Assembly: GCF_963378085.1 (NCBI RefSeq)
Contig: NZ_OY726395.1
Coordinates: 3,286,001-3,350,000, forward strand
DNA length: 64,000 bases
Direction of reading: 5' to 3'
From: Mycolicibacterium sp. MU0050
GTDB taxonomy: Bacteria > Actinomycetota > Actinomycetes > Mycobacteriales > Mycobacteriaceae
Part shown: positions 9,185 through 17,879 of the stretch, piece after piece
Position numbering within the stretch: the first letter of the stretch is position 1
Layout: each line of letters starts with the position of its first letter
Notes under the pieces: generated by a model
Seen by the model: only the letters and a program-made list of their open reading frames with translations
What the model was told of the DNA's origin: nothing
The model's database searches: none
Made by a program: the position numbers and the translations under genes

Positions 9185-11235
9185 CCACCACCACGACGAA
9201 CACCGTCACCGCGGCCAACGAACGCAAAACACCTTCCTACTCAGCGGAATTGGACGCGCTGGCGATCAACACCCTGCGCTTCCTGGCGGCCGATATGGTG
9301 GAGGCCGCCAACAGCGGCCACCCCGGGCTCCCGCTGGGGACCAGCACCATCGCCTGGACCCTGTGGTCGCGCTACCTGCGCCACGATCCGGCGGACCCGC
9401 AGTGGCCGGACCGGGACCGATTCGTGCTGTCCGCGGGCCACGGGTCGGCGCTGCTGTACGCGCTGCTGCACCTGTTCGGCTACGACCTGCCGATGTCCGA
9501 ACTACGCAAGTTCCGCCAACTGGGCTCACGCACACCCGGACACCCCGAGTTCGGCCACACCCCCGGGGTGGAGACCACGACCGGGCCGCTGGGCCAAGGC
9601 ATCGCCAACGGGGTCGGGATGGCTCTCGCCGAACGGATGCTGGCCGCGCGGTGCAACACCGCTGAACACACCGTGGTCGACCACCGAACCTGGGTGCTCG
9701 CCGGCGACGGCGATCTCATGGAGGGGCTCAGCCATGAGGCCGCGTCGCTGGCCGGTCGCCTCGGCCTGGACAAACTGACCGTCATCTTCGACGACAACGA
9801 CATCACCATCGATGGCGCCGCGTCGAACTCGTGCGCCGATGACGCTGCTGCGCGATTCACCGCCTACGGCTGGCGAGTGGTCTCGGTGCCGGACGGTAAC
9901 GATGCCGAAGCCCTGGGCCAGGCATTTCGTTCGGCAATGGAGTCCGATGGTCGGCCCACGTTCATCCAGGTCCAGACCACCATCGGCTTCGGCGCGCCGG
10001 GCGTGGAAGGTACCCCGAAAGCGCACGGCAGCCCGCTCGGCGCGGCCACGCTCGCCGCGATGCGCAAGCGATTCGATTGGCCCGACCAGTCGTTCCGGGT
10101 ACCGGATGCGGTCGGCGCCAGCGCGGCTGCGCTCGCCGCCGCCGGGACCATCACACACGCCGAATGGACCCGCATCCACACCGCCTGGCAGTCGGCCAAT
10201 CCCGAGCTGGCCGCCGATTTCGCACTGGACCGAATCGCGCTGCCCACCGATGCCGCAGATGCGCTCGGCCGCTGCGCCCGCGACGTGGCGGTCGCCGACA
10301 GGATGGCCACCAGAAAGGCATCGGGCAAAGCCCTCAACGCCCTGGCCGAAGTCTACCGGGGGCTCGTCGGAGGATCGGCGGACCTCGCCGGGTCGACCAA
10401 TACCGCGATTCCCGGCGGCGATGTCAGCGCCGATGACTTCAGCGGCCGCACGATACATTTCGGCATCCGGGAACACGCGATGGCGGCCGTGATGAACGGA
10501 ATGGCGCTGCATCGCGGCCTGCGTCCGTTCGGGAGCACCTTTCTGGTGTTCTCCGACTATCTGCGGCCGGCGCTGCGCCTGTCGGCGTTGATGAAACTGC
10601 CCGTCGTCTACATCTTCACGCACGATTCGGTGCACGTCGGGGAGGACGGGCCCACGCATCAGCCAATCGAGCAGATCGAGGCGTTGCGGCTCATTCCGGG
10701 GCTGACGGTGCTGCGCCCTGCGGACGCGGCGGAGACCGCGATGGCCTGGCAGCTGGCCGCGGAAAATACCAGTGGGCCAACGGCACTCATCCTCAGCCGG
10801 CAGGATCTGCCGACCCTGGGCGGCGACGGGCTCGACGATATCGGTACCCACGGCGCGCGGATCGTCCGGTCCGGCGGCAAGTCCGCCGACGTGGTTCTGG
10901 CCGCCAGTGGGTCCGAGGTTGGACTTGCCCTCGAGGCCGCCGAAATCCTCGGTGAACGCGGCGTGGCGACCACGGTCGCATCGGTGATGTGCCGGGAGCG
11001 CCTGGAGTGCACATCGCACGGCACGTGGGCCGGGTTCCCGGACGCGCCGGTCGTCTGGATCGAGGCAGGTGTCACCACCGGTTGGCGGGCGCTGTCGAGC
11101 TCCCGCGATCGAGTCGTCGGGATCGAACGCTTCGGAGAGAGCGGACCCGGCGCGGCGGTCGCCGCACACATGGGTTTGACGCCCGCCGTGGTCGCGGATG
11201 TCGCCGAGGATGCACTGTCGGGCCGAACCGGCTGA
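9181..11235 (+). CDS. tkt: Transketolase
   Basis: 684 residues, full length. The thiamine-diphosphate domain has ANSGHPGLPLG, PLGQGIANGVGMA and GDGDLMEGLSHEAASLAG. The pyrimidine domain has IHFGIREHAM and HDSVHVGEDGPTHQP. It transfers two-carbon units in the regenerative phase of the Calvin cycle. The ATG overlaps the rpe stop and the phosphoribulokinase start follows 15 bases after its stop, so the three genes are one unit. This would be the cbbT copy. Confidence 0.95.
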   Translation: MTTTTTNTVTAANERKTPSYSAELDALAINTLRFLAADMVEAANSGHPGLPLGTSTIAWTLWSRYLRHDPADPQWPDRDRFVLSAGHGSALLYALLHLFGYDLPMSELRKFRQLGSRTPGHPEFGHTPGVETTTGPLGQGIANGVGMALAERMLAARCNTAEHTVVDHRTWVLAGDGDLMEGLSHEAASLAGRLGLDKLTVIFDDNDITIDGAASNSCADDAAARFTAYGWRVVSVPDGNDAEALGQAFRSAMESDGRPTFIQVQTTIGFGAPGVEGTPKAHGSPLGAATLAAMRKRFDWPDQSFRVPDAVGASAAALAAAGTITHAEWTRIHTAWQSANPELAADFALDRIALPTDAADALGRCARDVAVADRMATRKASGKALNALAEVYRGLVGGSADLAGSTNTAIPGGDVSADDFSGRTIHFGIREHAMAAVMNGMALHRGLRPFGSTFLVFSDYLRPALRLSALMKLPVVYIFTHDSVHVGEDGPTHQPIEQIEALRLIPGLTVLRPADAAETAMAWQLAAENTSGPTALILSRQDLPTLGGDGLDDIGTHGARIVRSGGKSADVVLAASGSEVGLALEAAEILGERGVATTVASVMCRERLECTSHGTWAGFPDAPVVWIEAGVTTGWRALSSSRDRVVGIERFGESGPGAAVAAHMGLTPAVVADVAEDALSGRTG

Positions 11236-11250
11236 GCCTCGGGCGGATTC

Positions 11251-12195
11251 GTGGTTCGCGGCAAACTGGTCCGATTCCTCGACAATCACCGGGGATCTCG
11301 TCGGCGGCCGGTGATGCTCGCGATTGCCGGGGACAGCGCCTCGGGCAAGAGTACGGTCGCCGCGGGATTGGTCAACACGCTGGGGCCGCATCGGTGCCTG
11401 TCCATCTCGACCGACGATTACCACCGCTTCGATCGGCTCGAACGCTCGCTCAACGGGATGACTCCCCTGCACCCGGACTGCAATCACCTCGACATCCTCG
11501 GCCAGCACCTACAGTTGCTCGCCACCGGGCAGTCCGTCCTCAAACCGGTATACGACCACGCCAGCGGGCGGTTGCTGCGTCCTGTCGTGGTAGATCCCGC
11601 CGACTACATCATTGTCGAGGGCCTGCTGCCGTTGCACACCAATCTGTGCCGCGCGTGTTTCGACCTCGCCGTGTATCTCGATCCGGATGACAACGTCCGT
11701 CGGGACTGGAAGACCCAGCGCGACTGCGCGTCTCGCGGGTACACCCCCGATCAGGTGCTGACCGAACTTGCCGACCGGGAGTCCGACGCGCAGCAATTCG
11801 TATTGCCGCAGCGGGCATTCGCCGACCTGGTGGTGCGGTTCGCACCCATCGAGCAGCGCAACGACCCGCCGGATACGCCGCTGTCGGCGACCCTGCTGCT
11901 GCGACCCAACATTCCCCAACCCGATCTCACCTCGGTGCTGCGGCCCGAGATCACCGCCACCATGCACATGGGTCTGGCCAACGATCACGACGGGCGCCCG
12001 GTGGACAGCCTGCACGTGCACGGCTACGTCGATCCCGAGGAGTCCGCGCGGGCAGAGAAGCTGCTCTGGCGAGCGCTCACCGAGGACCGGCTCGAGATGA
12101 CCGACGCGCTCGGTGCGATCGCCGGTGGTCACAGCACCCCGTTGGCGGTGACCCAGATGATGCTGCTGTTCCATCTGCTCAAGGCGACGCGATGA
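11251..12195 (+). CDS. cbbP: Phosphoribulokinase
   Basis: 314 residues. A P-loop (IAGDSASGKSTVAAG) lies near the N-terminus, followed by STDDYHRFDR and a Walker-B-like VDPADYIIVEGLLPLH. It phosphorylates ribulose-5-phosphate to RuBP with ATP, the reaction specific to the Calvin cycle. The length fits class I bacterial PRK (about 290-320 residues). The GTG start at 11251 lies 15 bases after tkt. The stop overlaps an ATG (12192) of a possible small ORF leading to hypA. Confidence 0.94.
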   Translation: MVRGKLVRFLDNHRGSRRRPVMLAIAGDSASGKSTVAAGLVNTLGPHRCLSISTDDYHRFDRLERSLNGMTPLHPDCNHLDILGQHLQLLATGQSVLKPVYDHASGRLLRPVVVDPADYIIVEGLLPLHTNLCRACFDLAVYLDPDDNVRRDWKTQRDCASRGYTPDQVLTELADRESDAQQFVLPQRAFADLVVRFAPIEQRNDPPDTPLSATLLLRPNIPQPDLTSVLRPEITATMHMGLANDHDGRPVDSLHVHGYVDPEESARAEKLLWRALTEDRLEMTDALGAIAGGHSTPLAVTQMMLLFHLLKATR

Positions 12196-12377
12196 CCCGA
12201 GCCGCGCTGAACTCCGGCATCCTCGACGTCGGCGCGCGTTCAGACGAGCTGGCCGTGCAAGATTCGGCTGTCGGTTTACCAGCGCCACCGCTGCTCGCCG
12301 TCCAATGCCGCGCCATCCACCAACATTGCTGGTCGAAAGCTCGGCGACTACGTCCTCCTCAAGGCAACATGGGGTAA
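12192..12377 (+). CDS. Possible small ORF bridging prk and hypA
   Basis: A 61-codon frame whose ATG overlaps the phosphoribulokinase TGA (ATGA) and whose TAA overlaps the hypA ATG (TAATG). The first ~21 codons end almost always in G or C, as in real genes here; the rest do not. I recognise no family. It may be a truncated or decaying gene, or simply a frame that couples translation of prk to hypA. The arrangement is seen directly; protein-coding status is uncertain. Confidence 0.3.
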   Translation: MTRAALNSGILDVGARSDELAVQDSAVGLPAPPLLAVQCRAIHQHCWSKARRLRPPQGNMG

Positions 12378-12712
12378 TGCACGAACTATCGCTGTGTCAC
12401 GCCATCGCCGGGGTGGTCAAATCGCATACCGCCGGTCGGCAGGTCGATGTCGTGCGGGTCCAAGTCGGCGCCCTGCGCCAGGTGGTGCCCGAATCGCTGG
12501 AGTTCTGCTGGACGTTGGTACGAAGCCATGAGGACATGCCCGAAGCCGAACTCGAACTCGAACTGGTCCCCGCCGAAGTGCGCTGCGGCCAATGCGGACA
12601 CCGCGGGGGGCTCGAATCACGCTGGGCGGTGTGCTGTTCTCGATGTCGGAGCGGCGAAGTCGAGGTACTGCGCGGCAATGAGTTTCTGGTGACGTCACTC
12701 GACGTCACGTGA
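12377..12712 (+). CDS. hypA: HypA, hydrogenase nickel metallochaperone
   Basis: 111 residues. It starts MHELSLCHAI, with the N-terminal Met-His that binds Ni, and carries a zinc site of two CxxC pairs (CGQC and CSRC) in the C-terminal half. HypA works with HypB to insert Ni into the hydrogenase large subunit. The ATG overlaps the preceding TAA, and the stop overlaps the frame that contains hypB. It matches family length. Confidence 0.95.
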   Translation: MHELSLCHAIAGVVKSHTAGRQVDVVRVQVGALRQVVPESLEFCWTLVRSHEDMPEAELELELVPAEVRCGQCGHRGGLESRWAVCCSRCRSGEVEVLRGNEFLVTSLDVT

Positions 12713-12726
12713 CGAAAGGTCTCACT

Positions 12727-13527
12727 ATGGGTCGATTCCACCGCCACGATGACGGTACGGTGCACGATCACGAACATCACGGGCACGACGGGCACGACGG
12801 GCACGACGGGCACGACGGGCACGACGGGCACGACCACGGCGACCATAGCGGATACGGAACCGGCGCCCAACGCGTGGAGGTGCTCGAATCGATCTTCGCC
12901 GAGAACGACATCCGCGCCGGCATCAACCGCGATCTCCTCGAGGCGAACGGGATCCGCGCCCTGAATCTGATGAGCTCCCCGGGTTCCGGGAAGACCACCG
13001 TGCTGGCGTCCACGCTGGACACCCTGGCCGCCGAGATGGGTATCGGCGTGATCGAGGGCGATATCGCGACCGACCTCGACGCCGCCAAACTGAGTGGTCG
13101 CGGCGCACAGGTATCGTTGCTCAACACCAACAACGGCTTCGGCGGCGAATGCCACCTGGACGCCCCGATGGTAAACCGCGCGCTGGCGGGACTCCGGCTG
13201 TCCGAGCTGGACCTGCTGGTCATCGAGAATGTCGGAAACTTGGTCTGCCCCGCCGAGTTCGACGTTGGCGAACACGCCAAGGCCATGGTCTACTCGGTCA
13301 CCGAGGGTGACGACAAGCCCTTGAAGTACCCGGTGATGTTCCGCGCCGTCGACTTGGTGCTGCTCAACAAGACCGACCTGGTGCCGCACCTCGACATCGA
13401 TGTCGGCGATTACATCGCGAGTATTCGCGCGGTCAACCCCGCGGCGACCATCCTGCCGGTCAGCGCCCGGACCGGCGATGGAATGTCAGCGTGGTACGAC
13501 TGGGTGCGCAGTTTTGTCGCCGGATAG
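12727..13527 (+). CDS. hypB: HypB, hydrogenase nickel incorporation GTPase
   Basis: 266 residues from the ATG at 12727; a GTG at 12709 overlapping the hypA stop is an alternative. The N-terminus is a His/Asp-rich tail (six GHD triplets plus flanking His, residues about 4-46) of the type that stores Ni or Zn. The GTPase domain follows: SSPGSGKTT (P-loop), EGDIATDLDA, ENVGNLVCPAEFD (metal-binding Cys) and NKTDLV. It delivers Ni to apo-HhyL after HypCDEF installs Fe(CN)2CO. It is the last gene before a short gap. Confidence 0.96.
   Translation: MGRFHRHDDGTVHDHEHHGHDGHDGHDGHDGHDGHDHGDHSGYGTGAQRVEVLESIFAENDIRAGINRDLLEANGIRALNLMSSPGSGKTTVLASTLDTLAAEMGIGVIEGDIATDLDAAKLSGRGAQVSLLNTNNGFGGECHLDAPMVNRALAGLRLSELDLLVIENVGNLVCPAEFDVGEHAKAMVYSVTEGDDKPLKYPVMFRAVDLVLLNKTDLVPHLDIDVGDYIASIRAVNPAATILPVSARTGDGMSAWYDWVRSFVAG
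12781..12834 (+). repeat. Six perfect 9-bp tandem repeats in hypB
   Basis: GGGCACGAC occurs six times without a mismatch, each copy encoding Gly-His-Asp in the Ni-storage tail of HypB. The lack of synonymous drift suggests recent expansion or ongoing slippage that changes the length in 3-residue steps while keeping frame. Confidence 0.95.
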
Positions 13528-13530
13528 CAC

Positions 13531-13830
13531 TCAGGAGAAGCGCAGCTGGCGCCCACCGCGCTCGGCGGCACGTTTGATCAAGCTCGCGGCAATCTCGGCG
13601 CGACTCCGAGTACGGTGCGAGGCGATGCGCTTGCGCACCACGCCGTCGGCGAAAATTACGACGATGTCCACCGCCCATTGACCGCACTCCTCGACCACGA
13701 AGGTTTCGACTCCATGGGCTTCATCGGCGCAGCTCTCAGGACGCACCGCCGTTGGCCGAGCCTTCCACTCTGCCACCCCTTCGCAGGCGCACTCGCGGAT
13801 TGACTGGGACATCTGAAATCCACTGCTCAT
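13531..13830 (-). CDS. Conserved mycobacterial hypothetical protein
   Basis: About 99 residues; the start could be the ATG at 13840-13842, 13828-13830 or 13810-13812. The C-terminal half (ETFVVEECGQWAVDIVVIFA, then a basic helix ending near LIKRAAERGG) looks like a real folded unit and resembles a small protein common in mycobacteria. The function is unknown. It is transcribed against hypB (3-bp gap) and divergently from hhyS. It is probably not part of hydrogenase maturation. Confidence 0.6.
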   Translation of the reverse strand: MSSGFQMSQSIRECACEGVAEWKARPTAVRPESCADEAHGVETFVVEECGQWAVDIVVIFADGVVRKRIASHRTRSRAEIAASLIKRAAERGGRQLRFS

Positions 13831-13862
13831 CGGCAAAAGCATGTCGAAGGAACCGCCATAAG

Positions 13863-13881
13863 TGAGGGCTACCTAACCTAA
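13863..13881 (-). promoter_or_regulatory. Degenerate IdeR/DtxR-like box
   Basis: Read on the minus strand this begins with a perfect half-site TTAGGTTAGG and matches the 19-bp iron-box consensus at about 14 of 19 positions; the second half is poor. It lies upstream of the minus-strand hypothetical gene. It may be a weak iron-dependent operator or chance. Confidence 0.2.
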
Positions 13882-13923
13882 CTATTCGAAACTGGCCGCT
13901 CCTGACCTCGCCTCGGCCAAACT

Positions 13924-13939
13924 TGTGATTGACATCACA
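13924..13939. promoter_or_regulatory. Perfect CRP-type site upstream of hhyS
   Basis: TGTGATTGACATCACA matches the CRP/FNR-family consensus TGTGA-N6-TCACA exactly. It is centred about 105 bp before the hhyS ATG. A TTGACA (13929-13934) lies inside it, with a weak -10-like TAGACC 16 bases on. Mycobacterial CRP homologues bind this consensus and group 1h hydrogenase is known to be induced by energy limitation, so cAMP-CRP control of the hydrogenase operon is likely. That regulatory role is an inference. Confidence 0.65.
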
Positions 13940-14036
13940 TGCTTGCCGGGTAGACCCTGGACTAACGCCGCGCAAGTGGGCCGACGGTCGACTCCGGCGG
14001 CGCAGGGGCTCCAGCCCAGCCCCGGGAAGCTGCAGC

Positions 14037-15092
14037 ATGCCCACGGAAGCAGCAGTCAAAGCAGAAGAAGCACTGATCCATGTTCTGTGGATCAATGCAG
14101 GCCTGAGTTGTGACGGCGATTCGGTGGCGCTGACTGCCGCTACCCAGCCCACAATCGAGGAGATCGCGCTCGGGGCGCTGCCCGGTCTGCCCCAGGTCGC
14201 CATGCACTGGCCCTTGATCGACTTCGAGTGCGGCCCCGCCGGCGGGGCCGACGACTTCCTCGGTTGGTTCTTCAAGGCCGACCGCGGCGAACTCGATCCG
14301 TTCGTGCTCGTCGTCGAGGGCTCGATCCCCAATGAGCAACTCCACGCCGAGGGCTACTGGTGCGGGTTCGGCAACGACCCGGCCACCGGCCAGCCGATGA
14401 CCACCAGCGAGTGGCTGGACCGGCTCGCGCCGAAGGCCACCGCGATCGTGGCCGCGGGGACGTGCGCCACCTACGGCGGCATCCACGCCATGGCCGGCAA
14501 CCCGACCGGCGCGATGGGCGTACCCGACTATCTGGGTTGGGACTGGAAGAGCAAGGCCGGCATCCCGATCGTCTGCGTGCCAGGATGTCCCACCCAGCCG
14601 GATAACCTGTCGGAAACGCTGACCTATCTGCTGTACATGGCCACTGGTCAGGCGCCCATGATTCCGCTCGACGACGCCCTGCGACCACAGTGGCTGTTCG
14701 GCGCCACCGTGCACGAGGGCTGCGACCGGGCGGGTTACTACGAACAGGGCGACTTCGCCAAGGAGTACGGGTCACCCAAGTGCATCGTCAAGCTGGGCTG
14801 CTGGGGGCCAGTCGTGAAATGCAATGTGCCGAAGCGAGGTTGGATCAACGGAATCGGTGGCTGTCCCAATGTCGGCGGCATCTGCATCGGCTGCACCATG
14901 CCGGGATTCCCCGACAAGTTCATGCCGTTCATGGATGAACCGCCCGGCGGCAAACTTTCGACCGCCGCGTCGGGGATCTACGGATCGGTGGTGCGTAGCC
15001 TGCGCCACGTCACCCAGTACACCGTGGACAAGGAACCCAAGTGGCGGCACCGCGGTAAAGAACTCGTCACCGGGGCGCGACGCACCTGGTAG
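14037..15092 (+). CDS. hhyS: Group 1h [NiFe]-hydrogenase small subunit (HhyS)
   Basis: 351 residues from the ATG at 14037. Cysteine sets for three iron-sulfur clusters are visible: LSCDG near residue 25, GTCATYGG, VPGCPTQPDN, VHEGCDRAG, KCIVKLGCWGPVVKC and GGCPNVGGICIGC. It lacks a twin-arginine signal peptide, as expected for the actinobacterial high-affinity type. It passes electrons from the NiFe centre toward the respiratory chain. The overall sequence matches the Hyd2/Hhy type rather than the Huc (group 2a) type. It heads a ten-gene run ending in hypC. Confidence 0.95.
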   Translation: MPTEAAVKAEEALIHVLWINAGLSCDGDSVALTAATQPTIEEIALGALPGLPQVAMHWPLIDFECGPAGGADDFLGWFFKADRGELDPFVLVVEGSIPNEQLHAEGYWCGFGNDPATGQPMTTSEWLDRLAPKATAIVAAGTCATYGGIHAMAGNPTGAMGVPDYLGWDWKSKAGIPIVCVPGCPTQPDNLSETLTYLLYMATGQAPMIPLDDALRPQWLFGATVHEGCDRAGYYEQGDFAKEYGSPKCIVKLGCWGPVVKCNVPKRGWINGIGGCPNVGGICIGCTMPGFPDKFMPFMDEPPGGKLSTAASGIYGSVVRSLRHVTQYTVDKEPKWRHRGKELVTGARRTW

Positions 15093-15143
15093 GTGCCGCG
15101 TCGACCAACTGCCCGATGGACAACTCGAATAGAAGGCACCAAG

Positions 15144-16940
15144 ATGACAACCATCATCCCCGAGCCGTCACAGATGAAGAACGTGCCGGGCCAACTCGTC
15201 GAGATGGCCTGGGATCCGATCACCCGGATCGTCGGCAGCCTCGGCATCTATACCAAGATCGACTTCGAGAGCCGCCAAGTCGTCGAATGCCACAGCACCT
15301 CGTCGATCTTCCGCGGCTACTCGATCTTCATGAAGGGCAAGGACCCTCGCGACGCGCATTTCATCACGAGCCGCATCTGCGGTATCTGCGGCGACAATCA
15401 CGCCACCTGCTCCTGCTACGCGCAGAACATGGCCTACGGCGTCAAGCCGCCGCATCTGGGCGAGTGGCTGATCAACCTTGGCGAGGCCGCCGAGTACATG
15501 TTCGACCACAATATCTTCCAGGAGAATCTGGTCGGGGTCGACTACTGCGAGAGGATGGTCTCGGAGACGAACCCCAGCGTGCTCAAGAACGCCGAGAACA
15601 CTGCGGCGCCCCACGCAGATGCCCACGGTCACAAGACAATCGCCGATATCATGCGAGCCCTCAACCCGTTCTCCGGCGAGTTCTACCGAGAGGCGCTGCA
15701 GGTCAGCCGCTATACCCGGGAAATGTTCTGCCTGATGGAGGGCCGGCACGTCCACCCGTCCACCCTCTATCCCGGCGGCATCGGAACCACCGCCACCATC
15801 CAGTTGATGACCGATTACATGACCCGGCTGATGCGCTACGTCGAGTTCATGAAGAAGGTCGTGCCCATGCACGACGATCTGTTCGACTTCTTCTACGACG
15901 CGGTTCCCGGCTACGAGCAGGTCGGCCTGCGGCGCACGCTGCTCGGATGCTGGGGCAGCTTCCAGGACCCCGAGGTATGCAACTTCGACTACAAGGACAT
16001 GGAGCGCTGGGGCAGGGCGATGTTCGTGACACCGGGCGTGGTGGTGGACGACAAGCTGGTGACGACCTCGCTGGTCGACATCAACCTGGGCATCCGGATC
16101 CTGTTGGGCAGTTCGTATTACGACGACTGGACCGATCAGGAGATGTTCGTGCAACGCGATCCGTTGGGCAACCCGGTCGACCGCCGGCATCCATGGAACC
16201 AACACACCAATCCGCGGCCACAAAAGCGCGATATGGAAGACAAATACAGCTGGGTGATGTCCCCTCGCTGGTTCGACGGCAAGGATCACCTCGCCCTCGA
16301 CACCGGCGGTGGACCGCTTGCGAGGCTGTGGACAACGGCGCTTGCCGGGCTGGTCGACATCGGCTACGTGCAGTCGACGGGTCACAGCGTGAAGATCAAC
16401 CTACCCAAGACCGCGCTGAAGGGACCCGTCGAGCTGGAGTGGAACATTCCCGAGCACGGCAGCAACACGCTCGAGCGCAACCGGGCCCGGACCTACTTCC
16501 AGGCCTATGCCGCTGCGGCCGCACTGCATTTCGCGGAGAAGGCGCTCGTGGAGATCCGCGCCGGGCGTACCAAGACCTGGGAGAAGTTCGAGGTGCCCGA
16601 GGCGGGCATCGGCTGTGGCTTCACCGAGGCCGTCCGCGGCGTGCTGAGTCACCACATGGTGATCCGGGACGGCAAGATCGCCAACTACCACCCCTATCCA
16701 CCCACGCCGTGGAACGCCAACCCGCGGGACAGTTACGGAACGGCTGGGCCCTACGAAGATGCCGTCGCCGGCAGTCCCATCTTCGAAGAGAACGACCGCG
16801 AGCACTTCAAGGGCATCGACATCATGCGTACCGTGCGCAGTTTCGATCCGTGTCTGCCGTGCGGTGTGCACATGTACCTCGGGGAGGGCAAAACCCTGCA
16901 GAGACTGCATTCACCGACGCAGACGGCCACCGGGGAGTAG
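15144..16940 (+). CDS. hhyL: Group 1h [NiFe]-hydrogenase large subunit (HhyL)
   Basis: 598 residues. The L1 motif SRICGICGDNH supplies Cys79 and Cys82, and the L2 motif DPCLPCGVH supplies Cys570 and Cys573, the four NiFe ligands. A 22-residue tail follows His576 and should be removed by the maturation protease encoded at 20.6 kb. DPCLPCGVH with a long tail is characteristic of group 1h (formerly group 5), the hydrogenases that scavenge atmospheric H2 in actinobacteria. The ATG at 15144 follows AGAAGG. Confidence 0.96.
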   Translation: MTTIIPEPSQMKNVPGQLVEMAWDPITRIVGSLGIYTKIDFESRQVVECHSTSSIFRGYSIFMKGKDPRDAHFITSRICGICGDNHATCSCYAQNMAYGVKPPHLGEWLINLGEAAEYMFDHNIFQENLVGVDYCERMVSETNPSVLKNAENTAAPHADAHGHKTIADIMRALNPFSGEFYREALQVSRYTREMFCLMEGRHVHPSTLYPGGIGTTATIQLMTDYMTRLMRYVEFMKKVVPMHDDLFDFFYDAVPGYEQVGLRRTLLGCWGSFQDPEVCNFDYKDMERWGRAMFVTPGVVVDDKLVTTSLVDINLGIRILLGSSYYDDWTDQEMFVQRDPLGNPVDRRHPWNQHTNPRPQKRDMEDKYSWVMSPRWFDGKDHLALDTGGGPLARLWTTALAGLVDIGYVQSTGHSVKINLPKTALKGPVELEWNIPEHGSNTLERNRARTYFQAYAAAAALHFAEKALVEIRAGRTKTWEKFEVPEAGIGCGFTEAVRGVLSHHMVIRDGKIANYHPYPPTPWNANPRDSYGTAGPYEDAVAGSPIFEENDREHFKGIDIMRTVRSFDPCLPCGVHMYLGEGKTLQRLHSPTQTATGE

Positions 16941-16943
16941 GAC

Positions 16944-17879
16944 ATGACCGGCCGCGCCAGTCCCCCGGGTGATGACGGCCGGTGGCGTACGGCCGGTGAC
17001 CGCATCGAGACCCTGCTCGATGCCGCCGGCACCGGGACGGGCGGCCCCCGGGGGCGGGAGCGTGCCGAACAACTCGTCCGCGAGGTCGTCGAACTCTACG
17101 GTGAAGCGCTGCAGCGCATCGTGGCGATGGCCGAGGATCACCACCTGGAGCAGCTGGCCGAGGACGATCTGGTCGCCAGCCTGCTCCTGGTGCACGGCCT
17201 ACACCCGCACGACCTGAGGCGTCGGATCTCGGATGCATTGGACCGGGTCCGCCCGTACCTCGGGTCACACGGCGGGGATGTGGATCTCCTCGAGATCACC
17301 TCGGGACCCGAGGGTGCCACCGTGCGGCTCCGCTTCACCGGCAGCTGCAAGAGCTGTCCATCCTCGGCGATCACCCTCGAGTTGGCCGTCGAGGATGCCG
17401 TCCGGGCCGCCGCCCCCGAGGTGACCGCCATCGAAGTGGTTGCCGCGCCGGACAGTCCCTCCGAGCCCGCCGCGGCGGTGATTCCCGCCGAATCCCTGCT
17501 GGGCCGGGTGCGCGCACATCCGACCCGGACGTCCTGGCACCCCGTTCCCGACATCGCGGATCTGGCCCCCGGCGAGGTCGGCGGATTCGACGTGGGTCCT
17601 TACGTCGTGCTGGCCTGCCTTATCGGAGACAACCTCTACGCCTACCGGGACCACTGCCCATCATGTGATGACTCCATGGCCGGGGCGGTCCTGCACCGCG
17701 TCCTGGGATCACGCGACCCGGTGCTGCGCTGTCCGCACTGCGGCGCCCATTACGACGTCGTGCATGCCGGAGCGGGCCTGGCGGAAACAACCGGGCACCT
17801 CGAGCCGCTGCCGCTGCTGGTTCGTGACGGGGTGCTATCGCTGGCCATGGACGTCGCGCCCACCGGGGTCTCAGCATGA
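16944..17879 (+). CDS. NifU-domain protein with C-terminal Rieske-like domain
   Basis: 311 residues, starting 3 bases after hhyL. Residues ~95-160 are a NifU C-terminal domain with GSCKSCPSS (Cys135, Cys138). Residues ~195-300 align with Rieske ferredoxins, but the ligand pattern is CPSC (238-241) and CPHC (263-266), so both canonical His ligands are replaced. That gives a four-Cys site, closer to rubredoxin or a zinc ribbon. Such a NifU/Rieske gene regularly follows hhyL. A role in electron transfer or cluster delivery to the hydrogenase is inferred. Confidence 0.85.
   Translation: MTGRASPPGDDGRWRTAGDRIETLLDAAGTGTGGPRGRERAEQLVREVVELYGEALQRIVAMAEDHHLEQLAEDDLVASLLLVHGLHPHDLRRRISDALDRVRPYLGSHGGDVDLLEITSGPEGATVRLRFTGSCKSCPSSAITLELAVEDAVRAAAPEVTAIEVVAAPDSPSEPAAAVIPAESLLGRVRAHPTRTSWHPVPDIADLAPGEVGGFDVGPYVVLACLIGDNLYAYRDHCPSCDDSMAGAVLHRVLGSRDPVLRCPHCGAHYDVVHAGAGLAETTGHLEPLPLLVRDGVLSLAMDVAPTGVSA

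Noticed and set aside
12781-12834. CRISPR-like or VNTR array
   Set aside because: The repeats are 9 bp without spacers and lie in frame in hypB, encoding Gly-His-Asp.
14037-15092. Considered Huc (group 2a) identity for the hydrogenase
   Set aside because: The small subunit starts VLWINAGLSCDGDS and the large subunit ends DPCLPCGVH with a tail; both fit group 1h, not the group 2a enzymes.
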